Assembly: GCF_020164435.1 (NCBI RefSeq)
Contig: NZ_JAIUDQ010000003.1
Location: 186,001 to 250,000, forward strand
Direction: 5' to 3'
Origin: Phyllobacterium lublinensis
GTDB lineage: Bacteria; Pseudomonadota; Alphaproteobacteria; Rhizobiales; Rhizobiaceae
DNA: 64,000 bases
The translations under genes were made by a program, and so were the position numbers. The notes under the pieces were generated by a model. That model saw nothing but the letters and a program-made list of their open reading frames with translations, ran no database searches and was not told the DNA's origin. Positions 8,812 to 19,182 of the stretch are shown piece after piece; positions within the stretch are counted from its first letter, which is position 1, and every line of letters starts with the position of its first letter.

Positions 8812-9915
8812 ATGGCTTATAATCAGAAACGGGTTGTTGATGCCCTGCGTGCCTTCGAGCGTGGCGAGATCGTCGTAGTCATGGATGATGACGGACGCGA
8901 AAACGAGGGCGACCTGATCGTCGCCGCGGTGCACTGCACGCCGGAAAAAATGGCTTTCATCGTACGCCACACGTCTGGCATCGTATGTACGCCGATGCCC
9001 CGCGATCACGCCCGCCGCCTCAATCTCGCGCCCATGGTAGCTGACAACGACGCGCCACATTCCACCGCATTCACCGTTACCGTCGATTACAAGCACGGTA
9101 CAACGACCGGCATTTCCGCCGACGACCGTACGCTTACGGTTCGCAACCTCGCCAATCCCAACGCAGGTTCGTCTGATTTCGTGCGGCCAGGACATATATT
9201 CCCGCTTGTGGCTCGCGAGGGCGGCGTCTTGATGCGATCGGGCCATACGGAGGCGGCCGTCGATCTCTGCAAGCTGGCCGGTCTTCCGCCCGTCGGTGTG
9301 ATCTGCGAACTGGTCAATGATGACGGCTCAGTCATGCGAGGCCCGCAGGTCGCCAGTTTTGCCGAAACGCACAAGCTGCATCAGGTCACAGTTGCTGATC
9401 TGATCGCTTACCGCCAGCGCAAGGAAACATTGATCGAGCGCATCGGAGAATATGCGATTGATACCTGTGCCGGTAACGCCAAGGCGATCACCTATGCTTT
9501 GCCTTGGGAGCCAATGCACCACATTGCGATCGTTTATGGCGATATCCGCGATGGCGAGGATGTCCCGGTGCGTCTGCAGCGCGAGGATGTGCTGAGTGAT
9601 GTTTTCGGAGCGCGCAACCCGCTCGACAGCATCATGAAGCGTCTCGCCGAGGAAAAGCGCGGCGTGATCGTCTATCTGCGCGAGGGGTCTGTCGGTGTCG
9701 GCCGCGACGACGACCGCAATCGCACGAACCTGCAGGATCGCGAAGCCCATGCAGAAGCGCGTGTACGAGAGGAAGAGTGGCGGCAGATTGGCCTCGGTGC
9801 ACAGATTCTGAAAGATCTCGGTATTACCTCGATCAGACTTTTGTCGTCGCGCGAGCGGCACTATGTCGGCCTCGAAGGTTTCGGCATTCAGATTACGAGG
9901 ACCGACATAATCTAG
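8812..9915 (+). CDS. ribB: 3,4-dihydroxy-2-butanone 4-phosphate synthase with degenerate GTP cyclohydrolase II domain (RibBX)
   Basis: Riboflavin pathway enzyme converting ribulose 5-phosphate to 3,4-dihydroxy-2-butanone 4-phosphate. The N-terminal ~200 residues carry the DHBP synthase signature, VVMDDDGRENEGDLI and RSGHTEAAVDL. The C-terminal ~165 residues align in layout with GTP cyclohydrolase II, but the zinc site pattern C-GD-x-RCDC is missing. The corresponding segment reads LQREDVLSDVFGARNPL, with no cysteines. The protein therefore fits the RibBX form described in rhizobia, where cyclohydrolase activity must come from another gene. It follows aroC closely. Confidence 0.95.
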   Translation: MAYNQKRVVDALRAFERGEIVVVMDDDGRENEGDLIVAAVHCTPEKMAFIVRHTSGIVCTPMPRDHARRLNLAPMVADNDAPHSTAFTVTVDYKHGTTTGISADDRTLTVRNLANPNAGSSDFVRPGHIFPLVAREGGVLMRSGHTEAAVDLCKLAGLPPVGVICELVNDDGSVMRGPQVASFAETHKLHQVTVADLIAYRQRKETLIERIGEYAIDTCAGNAKAITYALPWEPMHHIAIVYGDIRDGEDVPVRLQREDVLSDVFGARNPLDSIMKRLAEEKRGVIVYLREGSVGVGRDDDRNRTNLQDREAHAEARVREEEWRQIGLGAQILKDLGITSIRLLSSRERHYVGLEGFGIQITRTDII

Positions 9916-10045
9916 TCGTTGCTGCTAGCAATTGGTCGCCGGGGGTATCATTTTCCGTCGGTTTTATCTTCGAAATAGCAAGGATTGGTCGCAGTGTTTG
10001 CTATAATCTCGCTGGTTGAAGCTTCATACCAGCGAGGAGACTGCC

Positions 10046-11329
10046 ATGACTGCTCCCCACCCTTCCAAGACACACATCGGCAATCACGAACTGCATCCCG
10101 AGACGCTGATGCTCAATTACGGATACGATCCGGAATTGTCCGAGGGCGCGGTCAAGCCACCGGTTTTCCTGACCTCTACCTTCGTGTTCAAGTCGGCTGA
10201 AGAGGGCCGCGATTTCTTCGACTTCGTCTCCGGGCGGCGTGAACCGCCGGCTGGTACCGGTGCAGGACTGGTTTATTCGCGCTTCAATCACCCCAACAGC
10301 GAGATCGTCGAAGACCGTCTGGCGGTCTACGAACGCACTGAAAGCTGTGCACTGTTTTCCTCTGGCATGTCGGCCATTGCCACCACCTTGCTCGCTTTCG
10401 TTCGACCGGGAGATGCAATCCTGCATTCGCAGCCATTGTATGGCGGTACCGAAACCCTGCTCGCCCGGACGTTTCTCAACATGGGCGTGGCCGCCGTTGG
10501 ATTTGCCGATGGCGTGAATGAAGATACGGTTCGGGCCGCTGCCGAAGAGGCAATGCAGAAGGGCCGTGTTTCCGTTATCCTCATAGAAACGCCCGCAAAC
10601 CCGACCAACAGTCTTGTAGACGTGGCAATGATCCGGCGTGTTGCCGAAGCGATCGGTGAAAAACAGGGCCATCGTCCGGTGATTGCTTGCGACAATACCT
10701 TGCTCGGCCCGGTCTTTCAGCGGCCAATAGAGCACGGGGCTGATATCTCGCTCTACTCGCTGACAAAATATGTAGGGGGTCACTCCGATTTGATCGCCGG
10801 GGCAGCGCTCGGATCGAAGGCGGTGATGAAGCAGGTCAAGGCATTGCGCGGCGCGATAGGCACGCAGCTTGATCCGCATTCATGCTGGATGCTCGGTCGT
10901 TCACTCGAAACGCTGGCCATTCGCATGGAGAAAGCCAACAATAATGCCTTGCTGATAGCCAACTTCCTGCGTGAACATCCGAAGTGTGAAAAGATTCATT
11001 ATCTGCCGTACCACGATGCATCGTCGCCACTTGGCCGAACCTTTGCGGCGCAGTGCACAGGTGCCGGTTCGACCTTTTCCTTTGACATCCAAGGCGGTCA
11101 ACCCGCGGCATTCAAGTTCCTGAATGCACTGCAGATATTGAAACTGGCGGTCAGTCTTGGCGGCACGGAATCGCTCGCCAGTCATCCGGCGACCATGACT
11201 CACTCCGGCGTGCCCGTGGATGTGCGCGAGCGCATCGGCGTCCTGCAGTCGACGATAAGGCTGTCGATAGGCATTGAGCATCCGGATGATCTGATTGCCG
11301 ATCTTGCGCAGGCTCTGGCAACGGCTTAG
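10046..11329 (+). CDS. Cystathionine gamma-synthase family PLP enzyme
   Basis: Trans-sulfuration type fold-I PLP enzyme (427 aa). The start follows GCGAGGAGACTGCC, a strong Shine-Dalgarno, and is preferred over an in-frame TTG at 10016. The PLP-binding lysine is Lys241 in [12 protein letters not shown]. Other family segments are [41 protein letters not shown] and [15 protein letters not shown]. Members catalyse cystathionine gamma-synthase, gamma-lyase, O-acylhomoserine sulfhydrylase or methionine gamma-lyase reactions. The substrate cannot be fixed here, so no gene symbol is given. It stands as a single gene with about 130 bp upstream and 180 bp downstream. Confidence 0.88.
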   Translation: MTAPHPSKTHIGNHELHPETLMLNYGYDPELSEGAVKPPVFLTSTFVFKSAEEGRDFFDFVSGRREPPAGTGAGLVYSRFNHPNSEIVEDRLAVYERTESCALFSSGMSAIATTLLAFVRPGDAILHSQPLYGGTETLLARTFLNMGVAAVGFADGVNEDTVRAAAEEAMQKGRVSVILIETPANPTNSLVDVAMIRRVAEAIGEKQGHRPVIACDNTLLGPVFQRPIEHGADISLYSLTKYVGGHSDLIAGAALGSKAVMKQVKALRGAIGTQLDPHSCWMLGRSLETLAIRMEKANNNALLIANFLREHPKCEKIHYLPYHDASSPLGRTFAAQCTGAGSTFSFDIQGGQPAAFKFLNALQILKLAVSLGGTESLASHPATMTHSGVPVDVRERIGVLQSTIRLSIGIEHPDDLIADLAQALATA

Positions 11330-11512
11330 TCGTTCTGCAAAGCTTTCATTGCCGGGTGCAAATTTGTGTGCTTGCCTATCACTACCGAGCATTTCCGTGT
11401 TCTCCCCGAGTTTCGGTAGCTCTAAGTTATTGTAAGGACGCAATTCCGGACCGAAAACGTTTCACACTTTTCCCGGTATTGCTCCCAGCCGATAGCAAAA
11501 CAGGAAAGCCCC

Positions 11513-12439
11513 ATGGTCACCCGTCTCTATTCGCATCCGATCTATCTTGAGCATCTGACGCCGCTCGGCCACCCTGAGCGGCCGGACAGGTTGCGCGCAC
11601 TGGAAAAGGTGCTTGAGGATGGCGCTTTCGATGCCCTTGATCGCGTAACGTCGCCGCTGGGCGACGAAGCCACCATTTTGTATGCCCACCCGGAATCGTT
11701 TCTGGAGCGCGTCCGCAATACGGTCCCCGAAGTAGGGCTAACCCGCGTTGATGCCGATACGACGGTCAGTCCAAAAAGCTGGGAGGCCGCCTTGACGGCA
11801 ATCGGTGCGGCAAACGCCGCAGTCGATGATGTCTTCGAGGGCAGGGCGGACAATGTCTTCGTTGCTTCGCGTCCGCCGGGTCATCACGCAGAGCGCGACA
11901 AGGCCATGGGCTTCTGCTTGTTCAACAACGCAGCAATAGCGGCACGTCACGCACAAAGGGCGCACGGCGTTTCCCGCGTCGCGATCGTTGACTGGGACGT
12001 GCATCACGGCAACGGCACCCAGGACATCTTCTGGGATGATCCGTCGGTGCTCTATTGCTCGACACATCAGATGCCGCTTTACCCTGGAACCGGCGCGAAG
12101 GATGAGACTGGCGCGGGAAACATCGTCAACGCCCCGCTCAGCCCCATGACTGGCAGCGACCATTTCCGCGAGGCTTTCAAAACGCGCATACTGCCGGCGA
12201 TCGATGCCTTTCAACCGGAACTGATCATCATCTCCGCCGGGTTTGACGCCCATCATCGCGACCCGCTTGCCGAGATCAACCTGTACGAGGATGATTTCGA
12301 CTGGGCGACAGGGGCTCTCATGGAAAGAGCTGGGAGCTTCGCATCAAACCGTCTTGTCAGCCTTCTGGAAGGCGGGTACGACCTCAAGGGGATGTCGCTC
12401 TCGGCGGGCGCCCATATCCGACGCATGATGGAAGGTTGA
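11513..12439 (+). CDS. Histone deacetylase-like (class II HDAC/AcuC) deacylase
   Basis: Zinc-dependent amidohydrolase of the arginase/deacetylase fold (308 aa). It shows the HDAC pattern [16 protein letters not shown] (tandem His near 124), [14 protein letters not shown] with metal-binding Asp/His, [14 protein letters not shown] and [13 protein letters not shown]. Bacterial members act on acetylpolyamines, acetoin-pathway lysine acetylation or unknown amides; the substrate here is unknown. xseB starts two bases after its stop, so the two are translationally linked, an arrangement common in rhizobia. Confidence 0.92.
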   Translation: MVTRLYSHPIYLEHLTPLGHPERPDRLRALEKVLEDGAFDALDRVTSPLGDEATILYAHPESFLERVRNTVPEVGLTRVDADTTVSPKSWEAALTAIGAANAAVDDVFEGRADNVFVASRPPGHHAERDKAMGFCLFNNAAIAARHAQRAHGVSRVAIVDWDVHHGNGTQDIFWDDPSVLYCSTHQMPLYPGTGAKDETGAGNIVNAPLSPMTGSDHFREAFKTRILPAIDAFQPELIIISAGFDAHHRDPLAEINLYEDDFDWATGALMERAGSFASNRLVSLLEGGYDLKGMSLSAGAHIRRMMEG

Positions 12440-12441
12440 GC

Positions 12442-12696
12442 ATGGCTGACGTACAAAACAACTCCGATATTGCCGCCATGAGCTTCGAACAGGCGCTCGA
12501 TCAGCTGGAAAAGATTGTCGATGATTTGGAACGCGGTGACGTGCCCCTCGAACAATCAATCCGCATTTATGAACGCGGCGAGGCCCTGAAGAAGCATTGC
12601 GATACGCTGCTGCGTGCCGCAGAGGACAAGGTGGAAAAGATCCGCGTTGGCCGGAACGGCGAACCTGTCGGTACCGAGCCGCTCGACCCGGAGTGA
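12442..12696 (+). CDS. xseB: Exodeoxyribonuclease VII small subunit
   Basis: Small (84-aa) helical subunit of exonuclease VII, which degrades single-stranded DNA together with XseA (not in this window). It has the family pattern [18 protein letters not shown] followed by a short RG(D/E)VPLEQS turn and a second helix. The ATG two bases after the deacylase stop is chosen over an earlier in-frame TTG. The C-terminus is an acidic tail. Confidence 0.93.
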   Translation: MADVQNNSDIAAMSFEQALDQLEKIVDDLERGDVPLEQSIRIYERGEALKKHCDTLLRAAEDKVEKIRVGRNGEPVGTEPLDPE

Positions 12697-12765
12697 CACC
12701 AAGTCACCTGTTCAGACCTTTACCGAAGGGCTATGCTGTTGCACCGATAATGCGGAGCAGCACTC

Positions 12766-13689
12766 ATGAGTTTTTACCCATGCCCAGACCCGAACCCGGG
12801 TGATGCGACAGCTGTCGATTCAATCGACACGCTGATAATCCCACGAACCAGTGACATTGGTGGTCTTGAGGTGCGCCGTGCGTTACCAAGCGCCAAGCGA
12901 CGCCTCGTTGGTCCATTCATTTTCTTTGACCGCATGGGACCCGCAATTCTCCGTCCGACCAATGCATTGGATGTCCGGCCGCATCCGCATATCGGCCTTT
13001 CGACTGTCACTTATCTGTTCGACGGCAACATCCGACACAGGGACAGTCTCGGAACTGAAATGGTTATCAGGCCAGGCGACGTCAATCTGATGACTGCGGG
13101 TCGTGGCATCGTTCATTCGGAACGCTCACCGGAAGAACTGCGAACGGAGCCATTGCCACTGTCCGGTCTGCAGACCTGGCTTGCACTGCCGGACCACCTC
13201 GAAGAAATCGATCCGGCTTTTGCCAATACCGGTGCCGATCAGCTCCCTATTCTGCATGACAACGGCATGGAAGCGCGCGTGGTCATGGGCAGCTTTCATG
13301 GCATGCGCTCTGCGGTGCAGCAGCATGCGGAGACGCTTTATGTCGATATCCGGCTAAAGCAAGGCAGTCACATCCAGATACCAGCCAATGTTGCGGAGGA
13401 GCGGGCCATCTACACGCTGGATGGGCCGGTTACAGTCGCTGGCGAAACATTCCCCGCAGACCGTCTGTTGGTGTTCCGTGCGGGTGACGAAGTAGTCGTC
13501 CATGCGCCGGAAGGTGCTCATTTCATGCTGTTCGGTGGCGCTGCCCTGCCATCGCAGCGCTACATCTGGTGGAACTTCGTTTCATCGTCCAAGGAGAGGA
13601 TCGAGCAGGCAAAGGAAGAATGGCGTTCGGGACGATTTGATATCGTGCCCGGTGATGCGGAAGAATTCATCCCCCTGCCTGAAAATTGA
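12766..13689 (+). CDS. Pirin family protein
   Basis: Bicupin of 307 aa. The metal-binding N-terminal cupin shows PHPHIGLSTVTYLFDG, an HRDSLG segment and MTAGRGIVHSE, giving the His/His/Glu ligands of iron pirins. The C-terminal cupin ends in the pirin-type segment RYIWWNFVSSS. Bacterial pirins include quercetinase-like enzymes and regulators of central metabolism; the role here is unknown. It lies between xseB and dxs on the same strand. Confidence 0.9.
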   Translation: MSFYPCPDPNPGDATAVDSIDTLIIPRTSDIGGLEVRRALPSAKRRLVGPFIFFDRMGPAILRPTNALDVRPHPHIGLSTVTYLFDGNIRHRDSLGTEMVIRPGDVNLMTAGRGIVHSERSPEELRTEPLPLSGLQTWLALPDHLEEIDPAFANTGADQLPILHDNGMEARVVMGSFHGMRSAVQQHAETLYVDIRLKQGSHIQIPANVAEERAIYTLDGPVTVAGETFPADRLLVFRAGDEVVVHAPEGAHFMLFGGAALPSQRYIWWNFVSSSKERIEQAKEEWRSGRFDIVPGDAEEFIPLPEN

Positions 13690-13783
13690 CTTGAGAGCCG
13701 ACGATCCTCTGGTTCTTGCCGGTTTCCTGGTTTTCCTTTAGGGACCTCACGCAAGAATTGAGCTTGGAACTGGAACCTGCACT

Positions 13784-15703
13784 TTGCCCAAGAATTTTGA
13801 GACACCGCTGCTTGATCGCGTCAATGTCCCTGCGGATATGCGCCAGCTGCCCGAATCCGACTTGCCGCAATTGGCACAGGAGCTGCGCACCGAGTTGATC
13901 GATGCGGTTTCGACGACAGGTGGACACCTTGGCGCGGGGCTTGGCGTTGTTGAGTTGACCGTCGCTTTGCATCACGTTTTCAACACGCCGCACGATCGGA
14001 TCATCTGGGACGTTGGGCACCAGGCATATCCGCACAAGATATTGACCGGACGACGGGATCGTATCCGTACCCTGCGACAGGAGGGAGGACTTTCCGGTTT
14101 CACCAAGCGCAGCGAGAGCGAGTTTGATCCCTTCGGTGCCGCCCACTCCTCCACGTCGATTTCCGCCGGGCTGGGGATGGCAGTGGCCAGTGCGCTCTCG
14201 GGTACGAAGCGCAATGTGATCTCAGTCATCGGCGATGGCGCGATGTCGGCCGGTATGGCCTATGAGGCAATGAACAATGCCGGAGCGCTCGACGCACGGC
14301 TGATCGTCGTCCTCAATGACAACGACATGTCGATTGCTCCACCGACCGGCGCGATGAGCGCCTATCTTGCCCGCCTTGTTTCCGGACGCGCATACCGCTC
14401 CTTCCGAGAAACAGCCAAGCAGCTTGCGAAGAAGCTGCCGAAATTTCTGCAGGAAAAGGCGCGCCTTTCGGAAGAATATGCCCGCGGATTCTGGACCGGC
14501 GGCACCATGTTCGAAGAGCTTGGCTTTTATTATGTGGGACCGATCGACGGACACAATCTAGATCACCTGTTGCCGGTGTTGAAGAATGTCCGCGACACCA
14601 TGGATGGCCCCGTATTGATCCACGTCGTCACACAGAAGGGCAAGGGCTATGCGCCGGCCGAAGCGGCCGCCGACAAGTATCATGGGGTGAACAAGTTCGA
14701 CGTCATCACCGGCGCGCAGGCCAAGCCGCCGGCCAATGCGCCAAGCTACACCAAGGTCTTTGCAACGAGCCTGATCGAAGAAGCGCGTCATGATGACAGG
14801 ATCGTCGCGGTCACCGCAGCCATGCCGGGCGGCACCGGGCTTGATCTGTTCGGTGAAGCCTTCCCCAGTCGCACCTTTGATGTCGGCATTGCGGAGCAGC
14901 ATGCGGTGACGTTTGCGGCCGGCCTCGCCAGTGAGGGCCTGAAGCCGTTCGCGGCCATCTATTCGACATTCCTGCAGCGTGGCTACGATCAGGTTGTGCA
15001 CGACGTCTCGTTGCAGAACCTGCCCGTTCGCTTTCCAATTGACCGCGCGGGGCTTGTCGGGGCTGACGGAGCAACCCACGCGGGATCGTTTGACACGGGT
15101 TTTCTCGCAGCATTGCCTGGCTTTGTCGTCATGGCCGCGTCCGATGAAGCGGAACTGCGCCACATGGTGCGCACGGCCGCAGAATACGACGAGGGCCCGA
15201 TCTCCTTCCGTTATCCCCGGGGTGACGGCGTCGGTGTCGACATGCCCGAACGTGGCCGGATTTTGGAGATTGGCAAAGGGCGGATCGTTCGCGAAGGCTC
15301 CAAGGTTGCGCTCCTGTCGTTCGGCACGCGCCTGCAGGGGTGCCTCACCGCAGCCGAAGAACTTGACGCAGCCGGTCTTTCCACGACGGTCGCTGACGCA
15401 CGATTTGCCAAGCCGTTGGATGAGGAATTGGTTCGCCGCCTTGCGCGCGAGCATGAAGTGCTGGTGACGATCGAGGAGGGGGCAATCGGCGGGTTCGCTT
15501 CTCATGTGCTGCATTTTCTCAGTCGCGACGGCCTGCTTGATAATGGCCTGCGTGTCCGCACGTTGACCTTGCCTGATCTTTATCTCGATCACGCGAAGCC
15601 GGAGGCGATGTACGCCCGTTCGGGCCTCGACTGTGCCGGGATTGTGCAGGCAGTGTTCGGTGCACTGGGCCGCGAGCACATCATTTCGCCTGCGCGTGCA
15701 TAA
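13784..15703 (+). CDS. dxs: 1-deoxy-D-xylulose-5-phosphate synthase
   Basis: First step of the MEP isoprenoid pathway and donor of DXP for thiamine and B6; uses thiamine diphosphate. The coding region starts at a TTG because an in-frame stop lies 45 bp upstream and no ATG occurs before codon 19. The predicted N-terminus ([18 protein letters not shown]) matches family starts. TPP/Mg binding is visible in [18 protein letters not shown]. The transketolase-like central domain has [15 protein letters not shown] and [15 protein letters not shown]. At 639 aa it is full length. ispH of the same pathway lies at 27.2 kb. Confidence 0.97.
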   Translation: MPKNFETPLLDRVNVPADMRQLPESDLPQLAQELRTELIDAVSTTGGHLGAGLGVVELTVALHHVFNTPHDRIIWDVGHQAYPHKILTGRRDRIRTLRQEGGLSGFTKRSESEFDPFGAAHSSTSISAGLGMAVASALSGTKRNVISVIGDGAMSAGMAYEAMNNAGALDARLIVVLNDNDMSIAPPTGAMSAYLARLVSGRAYRSFRETAKQLAKKLPKFLQEKARLSEEYARGFWTGGTMFEELGFYYVGPIDGHNLDHLLPVLKNVRDTMDGPVLIHVVTQKGKGYAPAEAAADKYHGVNKFDVITGAQAKPPANAPSYTKVFATSLIEEARHDDRIVAVTAAMPGGTGLDLFGEAFPSRTFDVGIAEQHAVTFAAGLASEGLKPFAAIYSTFLQRGYDQVVHDVSLQNLPVRFPIDRAGLVGADGATHAGSFDTGFLAALPGFVVMAASDEAELRHMVRTAAEYDEGPISFRYPRGDGVGVDMPERGRILEIGKGRIVREGSKVALLSFGTRLQGCLTAAEELDAAGLSTTVADARFAKPLDEELVRRLAREHEVLVTIEEGAIGGFASHVLHFLSRDGLLDNGLRVRTLTLPDLYLDHAKPEAMYARSGLDCAGIVQAVFGALGREHIISPARA

Positions 15704-15711
15704 GCGGTTCG

Positions 15712-16449
15712 ATGCGCCTCGATCAGCTTCTGGTTGATAAGGGAATCTTTGCCAGCCGGTCACGGGCGCGAGATGCCATTGTGCGTGGGACGGTGCAAGT
15801 CAGTGGCATTGTCATTACCAAGCCGGGTGCAACGGTTACGCCGGACGCGGCGATCGCGGTGGATGATCCGGCGAGTGCCTATGTCTCCCGTGCGGCGTTG
15901 AAACTTGTTGCCGGCCTCGATCATTTCGCGATCGATGTTAGCGGGCGCACCGCCCTCGACATCGGCGCATCGACCGGCGGTTTCACTCAAGTTTTGCTGG
16001 AACGTGGCGCCAGTCACGTCATTGCAATCGATGTCGGCCATGATCAGTTGCATGGGAGCCTGCGCAGCGACAGACGGGTGACCAATATCGAAGCCTTGAA
16101 CGCGCGGGCTCTGTCGCGCAATCACCTCGGCGGCAAATCAGTCGATCTCGTCGTGTCGGATGTCAGTTTCATTTCGCTCAAGCTGGCGCTGCCGCCGGCA
16201 CTGGAACTGGCGGAGGCCGGGGCGTGCTGCGTCTTGCTCGTCAAGCCGCAGTTCGAGGCGGGGCGCGAAGCCATTGGCAAGGGTGGTGTTTTACGTGATC
16301 CCAAGGATGGCGAACGCGTCGCAAATGATCTAAGGAACTGGCTGGATGGATTGCCGGGCTGGAGCGCCCTGGGGTTTTGCCCTTCGCCCATTGAAGGCGG
16401 TGATGGCAATCGCGAATTTCTTCTGGCCGGATTGAAACGAAAAGATTGA
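15712..16449 (+). CDS. tlyA: TlyA-family rRNA (cytidine-2'-O)-methyltransferase
   Basis: A 245-aa protein with an N-terminal S4 RNA-binding domain (MRLDQLLVDKGIFASRSRAR, 1-65) and an FtsJ-type methyltransferase domain with SAM loop DIGASTGGFTQVLLERGA (about 83-100). TlyA homologues methylate 16S and/or 23S rRNA; the haemolysin annotation is historical. It begins 8 bp after dxs. Its stop overlaps the next start by one base (TGATG), indicating an operon with translational coupling. Confidence 0.95.
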   Translation: MRLDQLLVDKGIFASRSRARDAIVRGTVQVSGIVITKPGATVTPDAAIAVDDPASAYVSRAALKLVAGLDHFAIDVSGRTALDIGASTGGFTQVLLERGASHVIAIDVGHDQLHGSLRSDRRVTNIEALNARALSRNHLGGKSVDLVVSDVSFISLKLALPPALELAEAGACCVLLVKPQFEAGREAIGKGGVLRDPKDGERVANDLRNWLDGLPGWSALGFCPSPIEGGDGNREFLLAGLKRKD

Positions 16450-17678
16450 TGAGTACGCGCGTAACGATTGAAAGAATGGGCGCTGGAGGCGATGGCATTG
16501 CTTCCACTTCGGCGGGGCATGCCTATGTGCCATTTTCGTTGCCGGGCGAGGTCGCCAATGTCGCGCTGGACCATAGTCGCGGCACGCTCATGGCGTTACT
16601 CGAGCCTTCACCGGAGCGCATAGCACCAGCCTGCCGGCATTTTGAGGAGTGTGGTGGATGCGCACTGCAACATTGGCAGGAAGACGCCTATCGGAATTGG
16701 AAGCGCTCGCTGGTTCAGGAAGCGTTGGCCGGGCGAGGGCTCAAGTTCTCCCTGGATACGCTTGTTCCATGCGCACCCCAGACCCGCCGGCGGGCCGTCT
16801 TTGCGGTGCGCACCAGCGATCATGGCGCTGTGCTTGGGTTCAACAGGCATTCGAGTCACGATCTGATCGATATTTCTGAGTGTCCAGTGACAGTTACCGA
16901 CATCGTCTCCCGGCTGGATGATCTGCGCGATCTGGTGGCCGTAATTGGCGGGGGAATGAAGCCATTCAGATTGACTGTGACAGCGACGGCTTCTGGCCTC
17001 GACATCATGGTTTCGGGCTGTGCTGCACCAGATGCGGCGAAGCGCCAGGCGCTCACTGCCGTCGTCCTCAAAAAGGGCTTCGCGCGCCTGAGTTTCGAGG
17101 GTGAGATCATTGTAGAGCCGAGAAAGCCCATCATTCATTTCGGCAAGGTGCCGGTCTTCCTGCCAGCAGGCGGCTTTCTTCAAGCAACCGTTGATGCCGA
17201 ACTTGCCATGTGCGCACTCGTAACGGGACATCTGGCGAAGGCAAAGAAGACCCTTGACCTTTTCTCAGGCTCCGGGACTTTTGCATTCCGTATCGCTGAA
17301 AAGTCGGCGGTCCATGCGGTAGAAGGAGATCAGGCTGCCGTCACCGCTCTTGATCGAAGCGTGCGCCATGTCCAGGGCCTGAAACCGGTTACGGTCGAGC
17401 GACGTGATCTGTTCCGCCGGCCATTCCTTGCAAGGGAGTTGGCTCCATTTACCGGTTTGGTCTTCGACCCACCCCGTGCCGGCGCGGAAGCGCAGGCCAC
17501 CGAGATTGCCAAGTCAGCGGTCCAGAAGGTTGCCGCCGTCTCATGCAATGCCGTGACCCTTGCCCGCGATCTGAGCATACTCGTGAAAGGGGGGTACAAG
17601 ATCGACCGCGTCGTACCGATCGACCAGTTTCTTTGGTCGTCGCACGTTGAAGCGGTAGCCTTGCTCAGCAAAAAATAG
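16449..17678 (+). CDS. 23S rRNA (uracil-C5)-methyltransferase family (RlmC/RlmD-like)
   Basis: SAM-dependent RNA methyltransferase of the RumA/TrmA type (409 aa). A [4Fe-4S] site is indicated by CRHFEECGGC (Cys62, 68, 71) and a fourth Cys near 109. The catalytic region has the SAM loop LDLFSGSGTFAF, FDPPRAGAEAQ and the nucleophile motif VSCNAVTLARDL (Cys near 366). The N-terminal TRAM-like region is short. The start overlaps the tlyA stop. It probably modifies 23S rRNA U1939 or U747; which one cannot be told. Confidence 0.92.
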   Translation: MSTRVTIERMGAGGDGIASTSAGHAYVPFSLPGEVANVALDHSRGTLMALLEPSPERIAPACRHFEECGGCALQHWQEDAYRNWKRSLVQEALAGRGLKFSLDTLVPCAPQTRRRAVFAVRTSDHGAVLGFNRHSSHDLIDISECPVTVTDIVSRLDDLRDLVAVIGGGMKPFRLTVTATASGLDIMVSGCAAPDAAKRQALTAVVLKKGFARLSFEGEIIVEPRKPIIHFGKVPVFLPAGGFLQATVDAELAMCALVTGHLAKAKKTLDLFSGSGTFAFRIAEKSAVHAVEGDQAAVTALDRSVRHVQGLKPVTVERRDLFRRPFLARELAPFTGLVFDPPRAGAEAQATEIAKSAVQKVAAVSCNAVTLARDLSILVKGGYKIDRVVPIDQFLWSSHVEAVALLSKK

Positions 17679-17687
17679 CGAAGCGGG

Positions 17688-19100
17688 TTAGACCGCGGTT
17701 CCACCCACGGTCATTTGATCCATGCGCAAATGGGGCTGGCCAACGCCAACCGGAACCCATTGACCGCCTTTGCCGCAATTGCCGATCCCGGTATCAAGTT
17801 GCAGGTCATTGCCGATCATCGAAATGCGCTGCATGGCGTCCGGCCCGTTTCCGATCAGCATCGCACCCTTGACCGGCGCGCCGAGTTTGCCATTTTCAAT
17901 CATGTAGGCTTCCGTGCAGCCGAAGACGAACTTGCCGGACGTTATGTCAACCTGGCCCCCGCCGAAGGAAACGGCGTAAATGCCTTTCTTGACCGAGGCG
18001 ATGATCTCTTCAGGTGTTTTGTCACCGCCAAGCATATAAGTATTGGTCATGCGCGGCATGGGCGCATGCGCATAGGATTCGCGTCGGCCGTTCCCGGTCG
18101 GATCCATGCCCATAAGACGGGCGTTCTGGCGGTCTTGCATGTATCCGACAAGCACGCCGTCGTCGATCAGGACAGTCTTGTTGGTGGGCATACCTTCGTC
18201 ATCGACGGTGAGTGAACCGCGACGCTCGGAGATGGTTCCATCATCGACAACGGTCACGCCCTTCGACGCGACTTGTTGTCCAAGCAATCCGGCGAAGGCC
18301 GACGTCTTCTTACGGTTGAAATCGCCCTCAAGACCATGCCCGACCGCTTCGTGCAGCATGACGCCGGGCCAGCCGCTGGAAAGCACGATATCGAAGGTTC
18401 CCGCTGGTGCAGGAATGGCTTCAAGATTGACCAAAGCCTGACGCAAAGCCTCATCGGCCGCATATTGCCACTTGTCAGCAGCGATGAACTCACCAAAGCC
18501 CTTGCGACCGCCCGCTCCAAAAGTGCCACTTTCCTGACGGTCGCCATCGCCGACGACAACCGAAACATTCAGCCGCACCATCGGCCGGACATCGCGAACA
18601 AAATGTCCGTCCGCACGCAGGATCTCCACCTGCTGCCAGGAGGCAGCGAGCGAAACAGATACCTGTCTCACTTTCGGATCCTTGCCGCGCAGATAGGCAT
18701 CGATCTCCTGCAGCAGTTTTACCTTCGCTTCAAATGTCGGGGAGCCAAGCGGATTCTCGTCACTGTACAGGCTGCGGTTCGTTCCGGGCGGCGCAGCCGT
18801 ATAAGTCCCCCCGTGCCCGCTTCTGACCGCTGAAGCAGCATCGGAGGCACGCTTGAGGGCTGCAAGGGACAACTCGCCGGCATGGGCATAACCGACAGCT
18901 TCGCCTGCGACCGCGCGCAGGCCAAATCCCTGATCCTGATTGAATGAGCCATTCTTCAAGCGGCCATTATCAAAGGCCAGCCCTTCCGATTCCCTGTACT
19001 CGATGAAGAGCTCGCCATCATCAGCGCCATCGAGGCTTTGCCTGACGGTGTCCAGGATTTGTTCGCGAGGTGCATCAAAACTGTCAATAAGGCTTTTCAT
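17688..19100 (-). CDS. tldD: Metalloprotease TldD
   Basis: Cytosolic zinc protease subunit that works with TldE/PmbA (not seen here) in peptide maturation and antitoxin turnover. The metal site is HEAVGHGLEGD, the HExxxH motif, near residue 250. Conserved glycine-rich segments include GGDKTPEEIIASVKKGIYA, FVFGCTEAYMIENG and a C-terminal NCGKGGQWVPVGVGQPHLR. The ATG at 19100 (470 aa) is preferred over a TTG 18 bp upstream. It converges on the rRNA methyltransferase with only 9 bp between stops. Confidence 0.95.
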   Translation of the reverse strand: MKSLIDSFDAPREQILDTVRQSLDGADDGELFIEYRESEGLAFDNGRLKNGSFNQDQGFGLRAVAGEAVGYAHAGELSLAALKRASDAASAVRSGHGGTYTAAPPGTNRSLYSDENPLGSPTFEAKVKLLQEIDAYLRGKDPKVRQVSVSLAASWQQVEILRADGHFVRDVRPMVRLNVSVVVGDGDRQESGTFGAGGRKGFGEFIAADKWQYAADEALRQALVNLEAIPAPAGTFDIVLSSGWPGVMLHEAVGHGLEGDFNRKKTSAFAGLLGQQVASKGVTVVDDGTISERRGSLTVDDEGMPTNKTVLIDDGVLVGYMQDRQNARLMGMDPTGNGRRESYAHAPMPRMTNTYMLGGDKTPEEIIASVKKGIYAVSFGGGQVDITSGKFVFGCTEAYMIENGKLGAPVKGAMLIGNGPDAMQRISMIGNDLQLDTGIGNCGKGGQWVPVGVGQPHLRMDQMTVGGTAV

Positions 19101-19182
19101 GGAAATCGGTCCGTTCAAAATGGGTCAATGACCCGCATGTAGGCCTTCAATGGGCTTACGACAACCGCAATTTCGCTGAAAC

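Noticed and set aside
959..10045. Shared GAGGAGACTG before the acyl-CoA dehydrogenase (961) and cystathionine enzyme (10034) starts
   Set aside because: The match is just a ribosome-binding sequence; nothing around it is shared.
9916..10045. Possible SAM riboswitch before the cystathionine-family gene
   Set aside because: No SAM-I or SAM-II core sequence or suitable pairing could be found.
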